A stretch of DNA of 16,892 nt, from NCBI GenBank assembly GCA_910585455.1, contig CAJUEL010000070.1:1-16892 (forward strand), given 5' to 3'. The position numbers were made by a program, and so were the translations under genes. Position 1 is the stretch's first letter. Every line of letters starts with the position of its first letter. Source of the stretch: an uncultured Eisenbergiella sp. (GTDB lineage Bacteria; Bacillota; Clostridia; Lachnospirales; Lachnospiraceae). The notes under the pieces are model-generated. The model did not search any database. It had not been told where the DNA came from and was given only the letters and a program-made list of their open reading frames with translations. Below, piece by piece: positions 1 through 7,551 of this stretch.

Positions 1-53
1 CCGGGCGGATTCGGGACTTTCACCCGTTGGAAACGTGCGCCGCCAGGCACACC
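1..53. other. GC-rich intergenic tail with a small hairpin
   Basis: Non-coding edge of the window, beyond the htpG terminator. It contains one short imperfect hairpin at about 35-52: GTGCGCC and GGCACAC pair around a GCCA loop with one mismatch. No convincing reading frame, promoter or RNA gene is visible. The sequence is cut off by the window, so whether it belongs to a longer repeat cannot be judged. Confidence 0.3.
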
Positions 54-90
54 ACTCAAAAAGGGAATCCCGCTTTGCGGGATTCCCTTT
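54..90 (-). terminator. Intrinsic terminator of htpG
   Basis: A 13-bp perfect stem, AAAGGGAATCCCG with CGGGATTCCCTTT around a five-base loop, lies 22 bases beyond the htpG stop codon. Read on the minus strand the stem runs into a short T tract (CCCTTTTTGAG). It is AT-flanked, so it could also work weakly in the other direction. Confidence 0.85.
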
Positions 91-111
91 CTCTCTACGC
101 TACTCCGGCTA

Positions 112-2190
112 TCAGTCCTTCTTTGCCAGCAGCATCATGATATCGTTGGAACGCGCGATGAATTTCGTCATCGCTTCGGAAGAAAGCGGCGCGTTCTGCA
201 GCTTCGCCAGATCATAAAGCTGCTCGCAGATCATTTCTACGTTCTTATCGTCCTCATGCTCTGTGATATAGCTCACCAGCGGATGGCCGGCATTTAACAC
301 CAGTGTTTCTCCCTCCGCGCCGAACATATCCATACCGCCGCCATACATCTTCATCATATCCTGCATCCTTCTGGATTCCTCGGAAACCGTCAGGACGGAG
401 GAAATCTTTTTATTTTTCAGCTTATCCATGCTGACCTTGATCTTATCGTTTTTCAGCGCCTTGCGCACCAGCTTCTCAATCTTCTCCGCCTGGGCCTTAT
501 ATTCCTCCTGAGACTTCTTGCTGGTCTTTGCCTTGAAGGCATCGGTCAGGTCCGCATCGATTCTCGCGAAATGAATGCCCTCATTTTTGGACTCCAGCTG
601 GGAAATGAAGGGCTGATCAATCCGCTCGGGCAGGATGACCGCATCCATCTTCGCCGCCTTGAACATATTGATATACTGGCTCTGCTGCTGTTCATCGGTC
701 ACATAGTAGATGGTCTTTTCTTTCTTTTCCTCTTCTGCCGCTTCGCCATCCTCTGCTTCGCCCTCTTCCACAACCTCAGCCTCGACCTTTTCGCCGTTTT
801 CATCCACAGCGCTTTCGCCGCTTACTTCCTGATTCTCTTCGGAAACCTCGTCGGGATCGGACTTGCTCACCTCCAGGCACTCGGGCAGGGTCAGATATTT
901 GCCGTCCAGATTCTTAAAGAGGATATAGTCGGTCATCTTCTGGCAGAACTTGTCGTCCTTTAAGCAGCCGAATTTGATGAAGGGCGCAATGTCGTCCCAG
1001 TATTTCTCATATTCGTCCTTCTGGGTCTTGCACATGCCGGACAGCTTATCCGCAACCTTTTTGCTGATATAGTCGGAAATCTTTTTCACAAAGCCGTCGT
1101 TTTGCAGCGCGCTTCTGGAAACGTTCAGCGGCAGGTCGGGACAGTCGATCACGCCCTTTAACAAAAGCAGAAACTCCGGAATGACCTCCTTGATGTTATC
1201 CGCGATGAACACCTGATTGTTGTAAAGCTTGATCGTGCCCTCGATGGACTCGTACTCCATGTTGATCTTGGGGAAGTACAGGATGCCCTTTAAGTTGAAG
1301 GGATAGTCCATGTTCAGATGAATCCAGAACAGAGGCTCCTTATAATCCATGAACACCTTACGGTAGAACTCCACATACTCTTCCTTCGTGCATTCGCTGG
1401 GATTCTTCGTCCACAGCGGATGGGGATCGTTGATCAGCTCGGGGCGCTTGACGATCTTTACCTTGTCCGGATCCTCGTCCTTTTCTTTCTTGATCTCCTC
1501 CACCACGGTGTCCGTATCCAGCTTCTCTTCTGCCAGAATCGTCTCGGTCTCCGGCGTGTTCTCACGGGAAAGATAGATTTCCGTGGGCATGAAGGAGCAA
1601 TATTTGCCCAGCACTTCCTTCGCCTTATATTCATTGCAGAACTGCAGGCAGTCCTCATTCAAAAACAGGGTGATGCAGGTTCCCACCCGATCCCATGTGC
1701 CCTCTGTCATATCGAATTCCGTGCCGCCGTCGCATTCCCAGTGAACCGGCTTCGCATCCGGCTGCCAGGAAAGGCTGTCGATATGCACCTCATCCGCCAC
1801 CATGAACGCGGAATAAAAGCCCAGACCGAAATGTCCGATGATCTGGTCGTCGTTCGCCTTGTCCTTATACTTCTCGATGAAATCCGTCGCGCCGGAAAAG
1901 GCGATCTGATTGATGTATTCCTCCACCTCGTCCGCCGTCATGCCGACACCGTTATCGATGAACTTTAACGTCTTCTCCTCCGGATTCACGAGCACCCGGA
2001 TCACCGGCTTATAATCGTCCGCCAGGCTGTACTCGCCCATCATATCCAGCTTTTTCAGCTTTGTGATGGCATCACAGCCATTGGAGATCAGCTCTCTGTA
2101 AAAAATGTCGTGGTCCGAATACAGCCACTTCTTGATAATGGGAAAAATGTTTTCACTGTTGATGGATAAGCTTCCATGCTTTTCGGCCAT
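112..2190 (-). CDS. htpG: Molecular chaperone HtpG (bacterial Hsp90)
   Basis: ATP-dependent cytosolic chaperone that remodels client proteins as a dimer. The N-terminal GHKL ATPase signatures are clear: RELISNGCDA (E33 and N37 being the catalytic and Mg-binding residues), FIDNGVGM (D79, G81, G83) and the lid motif GHFGLG (G119-G124). A charged linker follows at roughly 215-250, then the middle and C-terminal dimerisation domains. At 692 aa it is longer than the usual ~620-640 aa; the excess is largely a very acidic, Glu-rich insertion at about residues 440-490, just before the conserved IYYVTDE segment. The start is well supported: AGAAAGGAT lies about 12 bases upstream of the ATG. It appears monocistronic, with its own promoter, a CIRCE operator upstream and a terminator downstream, so HrcA heat-shock control is likely. 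Confidence 0.97.
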   Translation of the reverse strand: MAEKHGSLSINSENIFPIIKKWLYSDHDIFYRELISNGCDAITKLKKLDMMGEYSLADDYKPVIRVLVNPEEKTLKFIDNGVGMTADEVEEYINQIAFSGATDFIEKYKDKANDDQIIGHFGLGFYSAFMVADEVHIDSLSWQPDAKPVHWECDGGTEFDMTEGTWDRVGTCITLFLNEDCLQFCNEYKAKEVLGKYCSFMPTEIYLSRENTPETETILAEEKLDTDTVVEEIKKEKDEDPDKVKIVKRPELINDPHPLWTKNPSECTKEEYVEFYRKVFMDYKEPLFWIHLNMDYPFNLKGILYFPKINMEYESIEGTIKLYNNQVFIADNIKEVIPEFLLLLKGVIDCPDLPLNVSRSALQNDGFVKKISDYISKKVADKLSGMCKTQKDEYEKYWDDIAPFIKFGCLKDDKFCQKMTDYILFKNLDGKYLTLPECLEVSKSDPDEVSEENQEVSGESAVDENGEKVEAEVVEEGEAEDGEAAEEEKKEKTIYYVTDEQQQSQYINMFKAAKMDAVILPERIDQPFISQLESKNEGIHFARIDADLTDAFKAKTSKKSQEEYKAQAEKIEKLVRKALKNDKIKVSMDKLKNKKISSVLTVSEESRRMQDMMKMYGGGMDMFGAEGETLVLNAGHPLVSYITEHEDDKNVEMICEQLYDLAKLQNAPLSSEAMTKFIARSNDIMMLLAKKD

Positions 2191-2276
2191 GTAAAATCAC
2201 GATCCTTTCTTCTAATGATACTGTTTATTCTGCGTTATCTTTTCAGGCAAAGCTGCGATCTGCCTGTCTGAAACAC

Positions 2277-2305
2277 AGTTTATCCCAGTCTTTCCAAAAA
2301 GTCAA
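2277..2305 (-). promoter_or_regulatory. Predicted sigma-A promoter of htpG
   Basis: On the minus strand a -35 box TTGACT (2300-2305) and a -10 box TAAACT (2277-2282) are separated by 17 bases. Transcription would start near 2270, giving a leader of about 80 nt before the htpG start codon. The CIRCE element lies just upstream of the -35 box. A second, weaker -10-like TAAAAT lies inside the CIRCE spacer, so the true start is not certain. Confidence 0.6.
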
Positions 2306-2312
2306 CACAAAA

Positions 2313-2339
2313 TTAGCACTCATTTTAACAGAGTGCTAA
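2313..2339 (-). promoter_or_regulatory. CIRCE operator (HrcA binding site)
   Basis: The half-sites TTAGCACTC and GAGTGCTAA are a perfect 9-bp inverted repeat around a 9-base spacer, which is the exact CIRCE consensus. CIRCE is the binding site of the heat-shock repressor HrcA, best known in front of groESL and hrcA-grpE-dnaK. Its position 7 bp upstream of the predicted htpG -35 box indicates that htpG belongs to the HrcA regulon here. Confidence 0.95.
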
Positions 2340-2422
2340 CAACGTACCGCAAACCCGCATAAACACTGGGTTTTTGCAATTATTAACTTTTTATAAACGA
2401 TTCCTCTCATCCTGCCGCTGCA

Positions 2423-3469
2423 TCAATCCTGCTCCACATGGAAATAGGTGTTATATACGGAAAAGAAGCTGTCCGTCTTCACGTTTTCGTCCTGGATAAA
2501 GGTCACATCCTCCCACAGCTCCTCGTCCAGCTGCCGGGGAAGCGCATCGACAAAATCATTGTACTCCGTATGGAACGCCTCATTCCGGCGGCGCTCCAGA
2601 ATTTTCCCCTTATTGATCTGCGTCTGCGCCTCGTCAAAGGTGCTGGTACACTTTAAAATATACCAGCTCTCTCCCACGGACAAAATGCCGCTCACCTCAT
2701 CCTTGCCCAGGTCAAAGGCGGCCTTCTCGATCGTCTCATCCACCTCTCCCTTTCCGAAGGAATAACGGATCACAGGATCCTCGCTGTAGGTCTCCGCCAG
2801 GGTTTCAAAATCCGCACTCTCCTCCTGTATACGCCCAAGCGCCTCCTGCGCCTTTTCATAAGAATCCAGCCGGATCTGCAAAACGGTGATCGTGCGCGCC
2901 TCGTCATCGCTGATCTCCGGATTTACGTCCTCCACGATCTTACGATACACCTTTTCCGCCAGCGCATATTCCCGATACATCTGTGTCACCGCCGCCTCGT
3001 CCACACCCAGCGCGGCAATTTCTGCTTCGCTTAGCGACCCGAAATATTCCTTTCCTGCCGCCTCTACCCGTTCCTCCTCCTTTTTATCCAGAGAAACGCC
3101 CTTCTCCTTCGCCAGAAGCACCATGGATTTTATTTGTGCGAGCTCCGTCAGCACCTGCTCCTTCGCTTCATGCTCCAAAGAAAGACTGGCGCCCTTCGCA
3201 TTCCAGATCCCGGCGCCATAAACGGCCTCGTACCGGTTCTGCATATTGGTCAGATAAACCATGAGCTCTTCGGTGGTACAGGCAAGACTGCCCGTTTTAA
3301 AAATTTCCCCTTCCTTTAGGCCCGTGGTAAACACCACCTTCGTATTGCCCAGATAATGTATGACAAGGAAAATCCCCAGCACGACCGCACAAAATGCTGC
3401 GATGCAGATGACCACCGTCTTTCTTTTATGGGTGTCAGCCTCAATTCTCCTGATTTCGTCCGCAAACAT
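2423..3469 (-). CDS. Membrane-anchored parvulin-like peptidyl-prolyl isomerase (PrsA/SurA type)
   Basis: Probable extracytoplasmic foldase. The protein (348 aa from the chosen start) has a short basic cytoplasmic head, a single hydrophobic segment at about residues 18-42 with no lipobox cysteine, then a SurA-N-like helical region, and a parvulin-like domain at about 190-285 (ITVLQIRLDS, followed by the FETLAETYSEDP and SFGKGEVDETIEKAAFDLGKDEVSG stretches in parvulin order). The last ~60 residues are acidic and unrecognised. Start choice: AGGAG directly abuts the first ATG at 3475 but sits 7 bases from the second ATG at 3469, which is therefore preferred. The upstream FAD oxidoreductase ends 25 bases away, so the two are probably co-transcribed. 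Catalytic activity is not assured: several known family members act only as chaperones. Confidence 0.8.
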   Translation of the reverse strand: MFADEIRRIEADTHKRKTVVICIAAFCAVVLGIFLVIHYLGNTKVVFTTGLKEGEIFKTGSLACTTEELMVYLTNMQNRYEAVYGAGIWNAKGASLSLEHEAKEQVLTELAQIKSMVLLAKEKGVSLDKKEEERVEAAGKEYFGSLSEAEIAALGVDEAAVTQMYREYALAEKVYRKIVEDVNPEISDDEARTITVLQIRLDSYEKAQEALGRIQEESADFETLAETYSEDPVIRYSFGKGEVDETIEKAAFDLGKDEVSGILSVGESWYILKCTSTFDEAQTQINKGKILERRRNEAFHTEYNDFVDALPRQLDEELWEDVTFIQDENVKTDSFFSVYNTYFHVEQD

Positions 3470-3494
3470 ATTCATACTCCTGCATGGCTACAGA

Positions 3495-4907
3495 CTAAGC
3501 CTGCAACCATGTATTCAGAATGCTTTCCGCCACAGACAATCCGTTCGCGGATGCCTGCTGCAGCCCTCTTGTCACGCCCGCGCCGTCGCCGATGGCATAA
3601 AGTCCCTTGATGTTCGTTTCGAAATTTTTATCCACAAGCACCTTATTGGAATAAAATTTCACTTCCACACCGTACAAAAGCGTTTCATCGCTTGCGATTC
3701 CCGGCGTCACCTTGTCCAGCGCCTCGATCATCTCTTCAATCGCCACCATGATCCGGTGCGGAAATACCAGGGAAAGGTCCCCCGGAACCGCATCCTTTAA
3801 GGTAGGAATCAGATTGTTGCGGCAAAGCCGCTCCTCCGTCGTTCTTCTGCCACGGCGGAAATCTCCGAAGGTCTGCACCATGATTTTGCCGCCGCAGAGC
3901 ATGTTGGACATCTGGGCGATCATTTTGCCGTATTCGATGGGCGTGCGGAAGGGCTTCGTAAAGTTTTTGGAAACCAGCAGGGCAAAATTGGTATTATCCG
4001 TCTTATAGTCCTGCGCTTTATAGGCATGGCCGTTCACCACCGCCAGGCCGCCCTCGTAATATTCCGTCGCTACCTCCCCGGAAGGATTCGTGCAGAAGGT
4101 CCGCACCTTATCGTCAAAGGTGGGCGTATGATAGATCAGCTTCGCCTCATACAGATTTTCATTCAAAAACTGCATGACCTCGTCCCGCACCTCCACACGC
4201 ACGCCGATATCCACCGTCCCGGGCACCGATTCAATGCCGATCTGCTCACATTTATCCTTAAACCAGTCCGCGCCTTCCCGCCCGACTGCGGAAATGACTC
4301 TGTCCGCGTAAAAAACATCGCCCTTGTCCGTCTCGACGCCGCATACATGTCCGTCCTGCGTGATGATTTTTTCCACCATCGTATGGAATAAAAGCGCAAC
4401 GCCCGCATCCTCCAGATGCTTTTGCAGCCTGGAATAAATCTTATAGCCTTCTTCCGTCCCCAGGTGGCGGATCGGGCATTCCACCAGCTTTAAATTTGCG
4501 CCGATCGCCTTTCTGCGTATCTCCCGGATCTCCTTTTCCCGGTCCACGCCGTATACGTTCGTATCCGCGCCGAATTTCAAATAAATGCCGTCCGATTCCC
4601 CGATCAGCTCCCGGGTTCTTTCATAGCCTAAAATTTCCGGCAGATTCCCGCCCACATCCGCGGACAAAGACAGCTTGCCGTCCGAAAAAGCGCCCGCGCC
4701 CGCAAAGCCTGTGGTGATCGAGCAGGGCTTACAGCCTACGCATTGCTTTGTGACGCGCTTCGGGCATGTCCGTTCCTGAATCGGCCGCCCCTTTTCTATC
4801 AGCAGGACCTTACAGTCCGGCTTCTTCTCCAATAATCTGTATGCCGCAAAGATCCCGCCGGGACCCGCTCCAATAATAATGACATCATATGTCTGCCTTT
4901 TGTCCAA
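3495..4907 (-). CDS. FAD-dependent oxidoreductase, COG2509-like
   Basis: Flavoprotein of unknown substrate with a Rossmann-type dinucleotide fold. The N-terminus has the GxGPGG FAD-binding motif (VIIIGAGPGG, residues 9-18) followed by an acidic end of the second strand (LLIEKG). The C-terminus has the second FAD motif, LYAIGDGAG, followed by a conserved helix. A cysteine cluster C48-x7-C56-x2-C59-x2-C62 precedes the GFAGAGAFSDGKL stretch typical of this uncharacterised family. Start choice: an ATG exists at 4922, but GGAGGG lies 7 bases before a TTG codon at 4907 and inside the ATG-initiated frame, so TTG (470 aa) is preferred; the ATG form would be 475 aa. A strong promoter lies upstream, and the parvulin-like gene follows in the same transcript. 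Confidence 0.8.
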   Translation of the reverse strand: MDKRQTYDVIIIGAGPGGIFAAYRLLEKKPDCKVLLIEKGRPIQERTCPKRVTKQCVGCKPCSITTGFAGAGAFSDGKLSLSADVGGNLPEILGYERTRELIGESDGIYLKFGADTNVYGVDREKEIREIRRKAIGANLKLVECPIRHLGTEEGYKIYSRLQKHLEDAGVALLFHTMVEKIITQDGHVCGVETDKGDVFYADRVISAVGREGADWFKDKCEQIGIESVPGTVDIGVRVEVRDEVMQFLNENLYEAKLIYHTPTFDDKVRTFCTNPSGEVATEYYEGGLAVVNGHAYKAQDYKTDNTNFALLVSKNFTKPFRTPIEYGKMIAQMSNMLCGGKIMVQTFGDFRRGRRTTEERLCRNNLIPTLKDAVPGDLSLVFPHRIMVAIEEMIEALDKVTPGIASDETLLYGVEVKFYSNKVLVDKNFETNIKGLYAIGDGAGVTRGLQQASANGLSVAESILNTWLQA

Positions 4908-4948
4908 TTTATAACCCTCCATTCCTGTTGATAAACCCGCTACGGTTC

Positions 4949-4977
4949 ATTCTAAAGGGAATCCAATCTTTTGTCAA
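4949..4977 (-). promoter_or_regulatory. Strong sigma-A promoter of the FAD oxidoreductase-foldase unit
   Basis: Minus strand: consensus -35 TTGACA (4972-4977), 17-base spacer, -10 TAGAAT (4949-4954). Transcription would start near 4942, about 35 bases before the preferred TTG start. The edge of the long palindrome lies some 20 bases upstream of the -35 box. Confidence 0.75.
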
Positions 4978-4997
4978 TTACATTGTAACCGGGCGCC

Positions 4998-5355
4998 AGG
5001 GAAATCAATTATGGGGTTATTGCTCACGGCGGCGCCGAATGGGGACTGCCAGCGCTCCGCCCTCTCTCCTCCGCCTCCCGGCCGGTGCAGACTGTTTTTT
5101 CAACGCCCATATCCGAAACGGCAAATCCATCCCTCCAAAGCGCAGCCGTTCCTGCGCAAAAGTGGGAACTCACGTTGTTCGTTTTCCCGCTTTTGCGGCA
5201 GAAACGGACTGCACTTTGGAGGGGATTTGCCTGTTTCGGATATCAGGCGTTGAAAAAACAGTCTGCACCGGCCAGGAGGCGGAGGAGAGAGGGCGGAGCG
5301 CTGGCAGTCCCCATTCGGCATCACCATGAGCAGTAACCCCAAAATTGATCTCTCT
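4998..5355. repeat. Long imperfect palindrome (~350 bp inverted repeat)
   Basis: Two arms of about 170 bases face each other around a centre at 5176-5177, with an unpaired loop of about 15 bases (roughly 5169-5183). The outer ~110 bases pair best: the stretch 5036-5107 matches its partner with a single C/T difference. Nearer the centre there are small balanced indels and substitutions, but pairing resumes at the loop (CGCAAAAG with CTTTTGCG). Many differences between the arms are transitions, so the RNA would often keep G-U pairs. It lies between two divergent promoters, of the FAD oxidoreductase and of tRNA-Leu. Open frames on both strands are mirror images and look like artefacts. No transposase, clear target duplication or known family is visible; a MITE-like or structured-RNA element are the main possibilities. 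Confidence 0.85.
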
Positions 5356-5403
5356 AAACGAATATGATGAAAGATCAGGGAATGAAAAAACTCAAATTTT
5401 TAC

Positions 5404-5432
5404 TTGCAATCGATGAGTTGATATGATAATAT
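5404..5432 (+). promoter_or_regulatory. Promoter of tRNA-Leu
   Basis: Plus strand: -35 TTGCAA (5404-5409), 17-base spacer, -10 TAATAT (5427-5432). Transcription would begin near 5439, leaving a leader of about 30 bases before the tRNA. Confidence 0.65.
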
Positions 5433-5470
5433 AGTAACTGGCTGTAGCGATGGGCGTAGCCAGAATAAAT

Positions 5471-5553
5471 GCCGGCGTGGCGGAATGGCAGACGCGGCAG
5501 ACTCAAAATCTGTTTATGGTGACATAGTGCGGGTTCAAGTCCCGCCGCCGGCA
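5471..5553 (+). tRNA. tRNA-Leu (anticodon CAA)
   Basis: Class II tRNA of 83 nt. The acceptor stem GCCGGCG pairs with CGCCGGC and the discriminator base is A. The anticodon stem GCAGA/TCTGT encloses the loop CTCAAAA, giving anticodon CAA, which reads UUG. The long variable arm forms a small TATG/CATA hairpin with a GTGA loop, as expected for leucine. The T arm is GCGGG-TTCAAGT-CCCGC. The 3' CCA is not encoded. It stands alone, with its own promoter and terminator, and is the only plus-strand gene in the window. Confidence 0.97.
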
Positions 5554-5583
5554 TTGTATTGAAAACTGGATAAGAATAAGAGC

Positions 5584-5618
5584 AGAGCGATACCGTTTTA
5601 ACAGGTATCGCTCTTTAT
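5584..5618 (+). terminator. Terminator of tRNA-Leu, possibly shared with the ABC exporter unit
   Basis: A perfect 11-bp stem AGAGCGATACC/GGTATCGCTCT encloses a 9-base loop and is followed on the plus strand by TTTAT. On the minus strand the same stem is followed by a T-rich stretch (GCTCTTATTCTTATCC), so it may also stop transcription arriving from the convergent exporter genes about 125 bases away. Confidence 0.85.
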
Positions 5619-5742
5619 GATCTGTCTCAAACGAAACTCTCACTATTCCCCCTTCCGTTTGCTGCCCTTCCCTGTGCCGTCACCGGCTCCCCGCTCTATT
5701 TCTAAAGCCCGCCGCGAAACCTGACAACATTTATTTATGCCT

Positions 5743-7551
5743 TCAAACGCTGTTCTGATAAAACTGCGCCTGTGCCCGCCACATTTCGGCATACAGTCCG
5801 TTTTGGGCAAGCAGCGCACGGTGGTCTCCCATTTCCGCCAGCCTGCCATCCTTCATCACCAGGATGCGGTCACAGAAACGGCAGCTTGACAGTCTGTGCG
5901 AAATAAAGAAGGTCATTTTTTCTTCCGACAGTTTCCCAAAGGTTTCATACAGCTCCGCTTCCGCATATGGGTCCAATGCCGAGGAGGGCTCGTCAAGAAT
6001 CAGGACAGAGGCATGGGACAGGTTCCCCTGATAGACGCTGCGCGCAATGGCCAGCTTCTGCATTTCCCCACCCGACAAATTCACACCGTCCTCTTCAAAA
6101 TTTTTAAAAAGATGGGTATTGAAACCATTCGGAAGCTTTTCTACCGCCGCCTTCATTCCAACTGTTTCCAGAAGCTCCATGATCGCAACTTCCTCCCGGC
6201 GACGGTCAAAGGTCAGATTCTGCTCCAGAGTAAAAGCAAACAGGGCAAAATCCTGGAAGACCGCAGATATCCGGCTCAGGTATAAGGCAGGAGCAAAGTG
6301 CTCAACCGGAATATCGTTGACCAGAATCCTGCCGCGCTCCGGCCGGTAAAACCGGCAGAGCAGCCGGATCATGGTAGTCTTTCCAGAGCCGTTCTCCCCG
6401 ACAACGGAGATTTTCTCATTTGCGCTGACCCGAAACGTCAGATCCTGCAGAACATACTGCTCCGTTCCCGGATAACGAAACCAGACATGCTCAAACGCAA
6501 CGGATTCGATCCTCTCCGGACACTCCTGCGTCCCGGCATCCTGACCGGCCGACTGCGGCGCGTTAACAAATGTGAGGAACTGCTCCAGATATCTGCCGTT
6601 TTTGAAAAGCTCCAGCCAGGAGGAAACAAACGCATTCACGGACTTCGAAAACGTAGAAGCGGAGGTGATATACATGGTCATTGCGCCAACTGTGATTTTC
6701 CCCAGAAAGACACATACGGACATCCAGATACAGACAACCGCTGCCTGCAGTCTGCTGACTCCTTCAGCGGCAGCGGCAAAGGTTCCCATCCTCCGGTACA
6801 TCTGGTTAAAATACTTTCCCAGCACATTGGTGTTGTCCTCCCGGATTTTATCCATTAGAAACGGACGCATCTGATACAGGCGCACATCCTTTGCCCGCTT
6901 TTCCTCACCCGCCAGATTATCATAATAATCATACCGCCTGTCGATGACAGCCATCTCCCCCTCAAATTCCTCCTCACAGCCCTCCATTCTGGATTGCAGC
7001 AGGGCATGAAGCCACACCATGACAAGCAAAAACACGACAAGCAGCGGGCTCAACGTTGCCAGAATCCCGGTCAGCCCTGCCAGCGCCAGCGCATTTTTCA
7101 GGCTTCCGGACAGACTGTCGAAAAATCCCCCAATCGCTCCCTGATTGCGAATGGGGCGCAGCGCCCTCATCTTATGGTTGATCTTTTCCGGATCCATACA
7201 TTCTACATAATCCATCGTCAACAGGCGTTCATCGATCTTTTCCAGAAACGCCTGCCGCACCTTCTGGGATAAAGTCACTTTTTGGGCGCACACCCACCTG
7301 TCTGCAAGCGAGAGCAAACCATGGCCCAGCACCATGAACAGCAGCTTTTCCGTCAGCGCCTGAATGCGCTGCTCTCCCATCAATTCCTCAATGATCTGCT
7401 TCGGCATGAGGATAAAAAAGAAAGGCATGACCGCCTTTAGTGCTGCGTCCAGCATTTCACAGAACAGATACAGCGGGGATGCCCCGGCAGCAATTCCGAC
7501 CAGACGCCCTGTCACACGGATCTGATGTATCAGCCTTTGCCACTGTTTCAT
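5743..7551 (-). CDS. ABC exporter half-transporter (fused permease and ATPase), second subunit
   Basis: Type IV (ABCB-like) exporter subunit of 602 aa. The N-terminal ~330 residues hold the membrane domain with about six hydrophobic segments. The C-terminal ATPase has Walker A GENGSGKTT (~388), a Q-loop (AVFQDFALFAF), signature LSGGEMQ (~494), Walker B VLILDEP with its catalytic Glu (~519) and the H-loop histidine (FFISHRL), all intact. The start is the ATG at 7551, which overlaps the stop of the partner gene (ATGA); GGAGGAGG lies just upstream. A longer frame begins upstream but ignores this site. The overlap indicates translational coupling and a heterodimer with the neighbour. The substrate cannot be read from the sequence: peptide, lipid and drug export are all possible. 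No precursor peptide or peptidase domain is present. Confidence 0.9.
   Translation of the reverse strand: MKQWQRLIHQIRVTGRLVGIAAGASPLYLFCEMLDAALKAVMPFFFILMPKQIIEELMGEQRIQALTEKLLFMVLGHGLLSLADRWVCAQKVTLSQKVRQAFLEKIDERLLTMDYVECMDPEKINHKMRALRPIRNQGAIGGFFDSLSGSLKNALALAGLTGILATLSPLLVVFLLVMVWLHALLQSRMEGCEEEFEGEMAVIDRRYDYYDNLAGEEKRAKDVRLYQMRPFLMDKIREDNTNVLGKYFNQMYRRMGTFAAAAEGVSRLQAAVVCIWMSVCVFLGKITVGAMTMYITSASTFSKSVNAFVSSWLELFKNGRYLEQFLTFVNAPQSAGQDAGTQECPERIESVAFEHVWFRYPGTEQYVLQDLTFRVSANEKISVVGENGSGKTTMIRLLCRFYRPERGRILVNDIPVEHFAPALYLSRISAVFQDFALFAFTLEQNLTFDRRREEVAIMELLETVGMKAAVEKLPNGFNTHLFKNFEEDGVNLSGGEMQKLAIARSVYQGNLSHASVLILDEPSSALDPYAEAELYETFGKLSEEKMTFFISHRLSSCRFCDRILVMKDGRLAEMGDHRALLAQNGLYAEMWRAQAQFYQNSV

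Noticed and set aside
2348..2382. Imperfect hairpin (GCAAACCC with GGGTTTTTGC) after the parvulin-like gene as a terminator.
   Set aside because: It has a long loop and bulges and no T tract follows on the minus strand; at best a weak terminator.
5011..5342. Open frames of about 80 codons on both strands (+5011-5253, -5100-5342) with nearly the same N-terminal peptide.
   Set aside because: They are the two arms of the palindrome read in opposite directions. Neither has a good ribosome binding site or a recognisable product.
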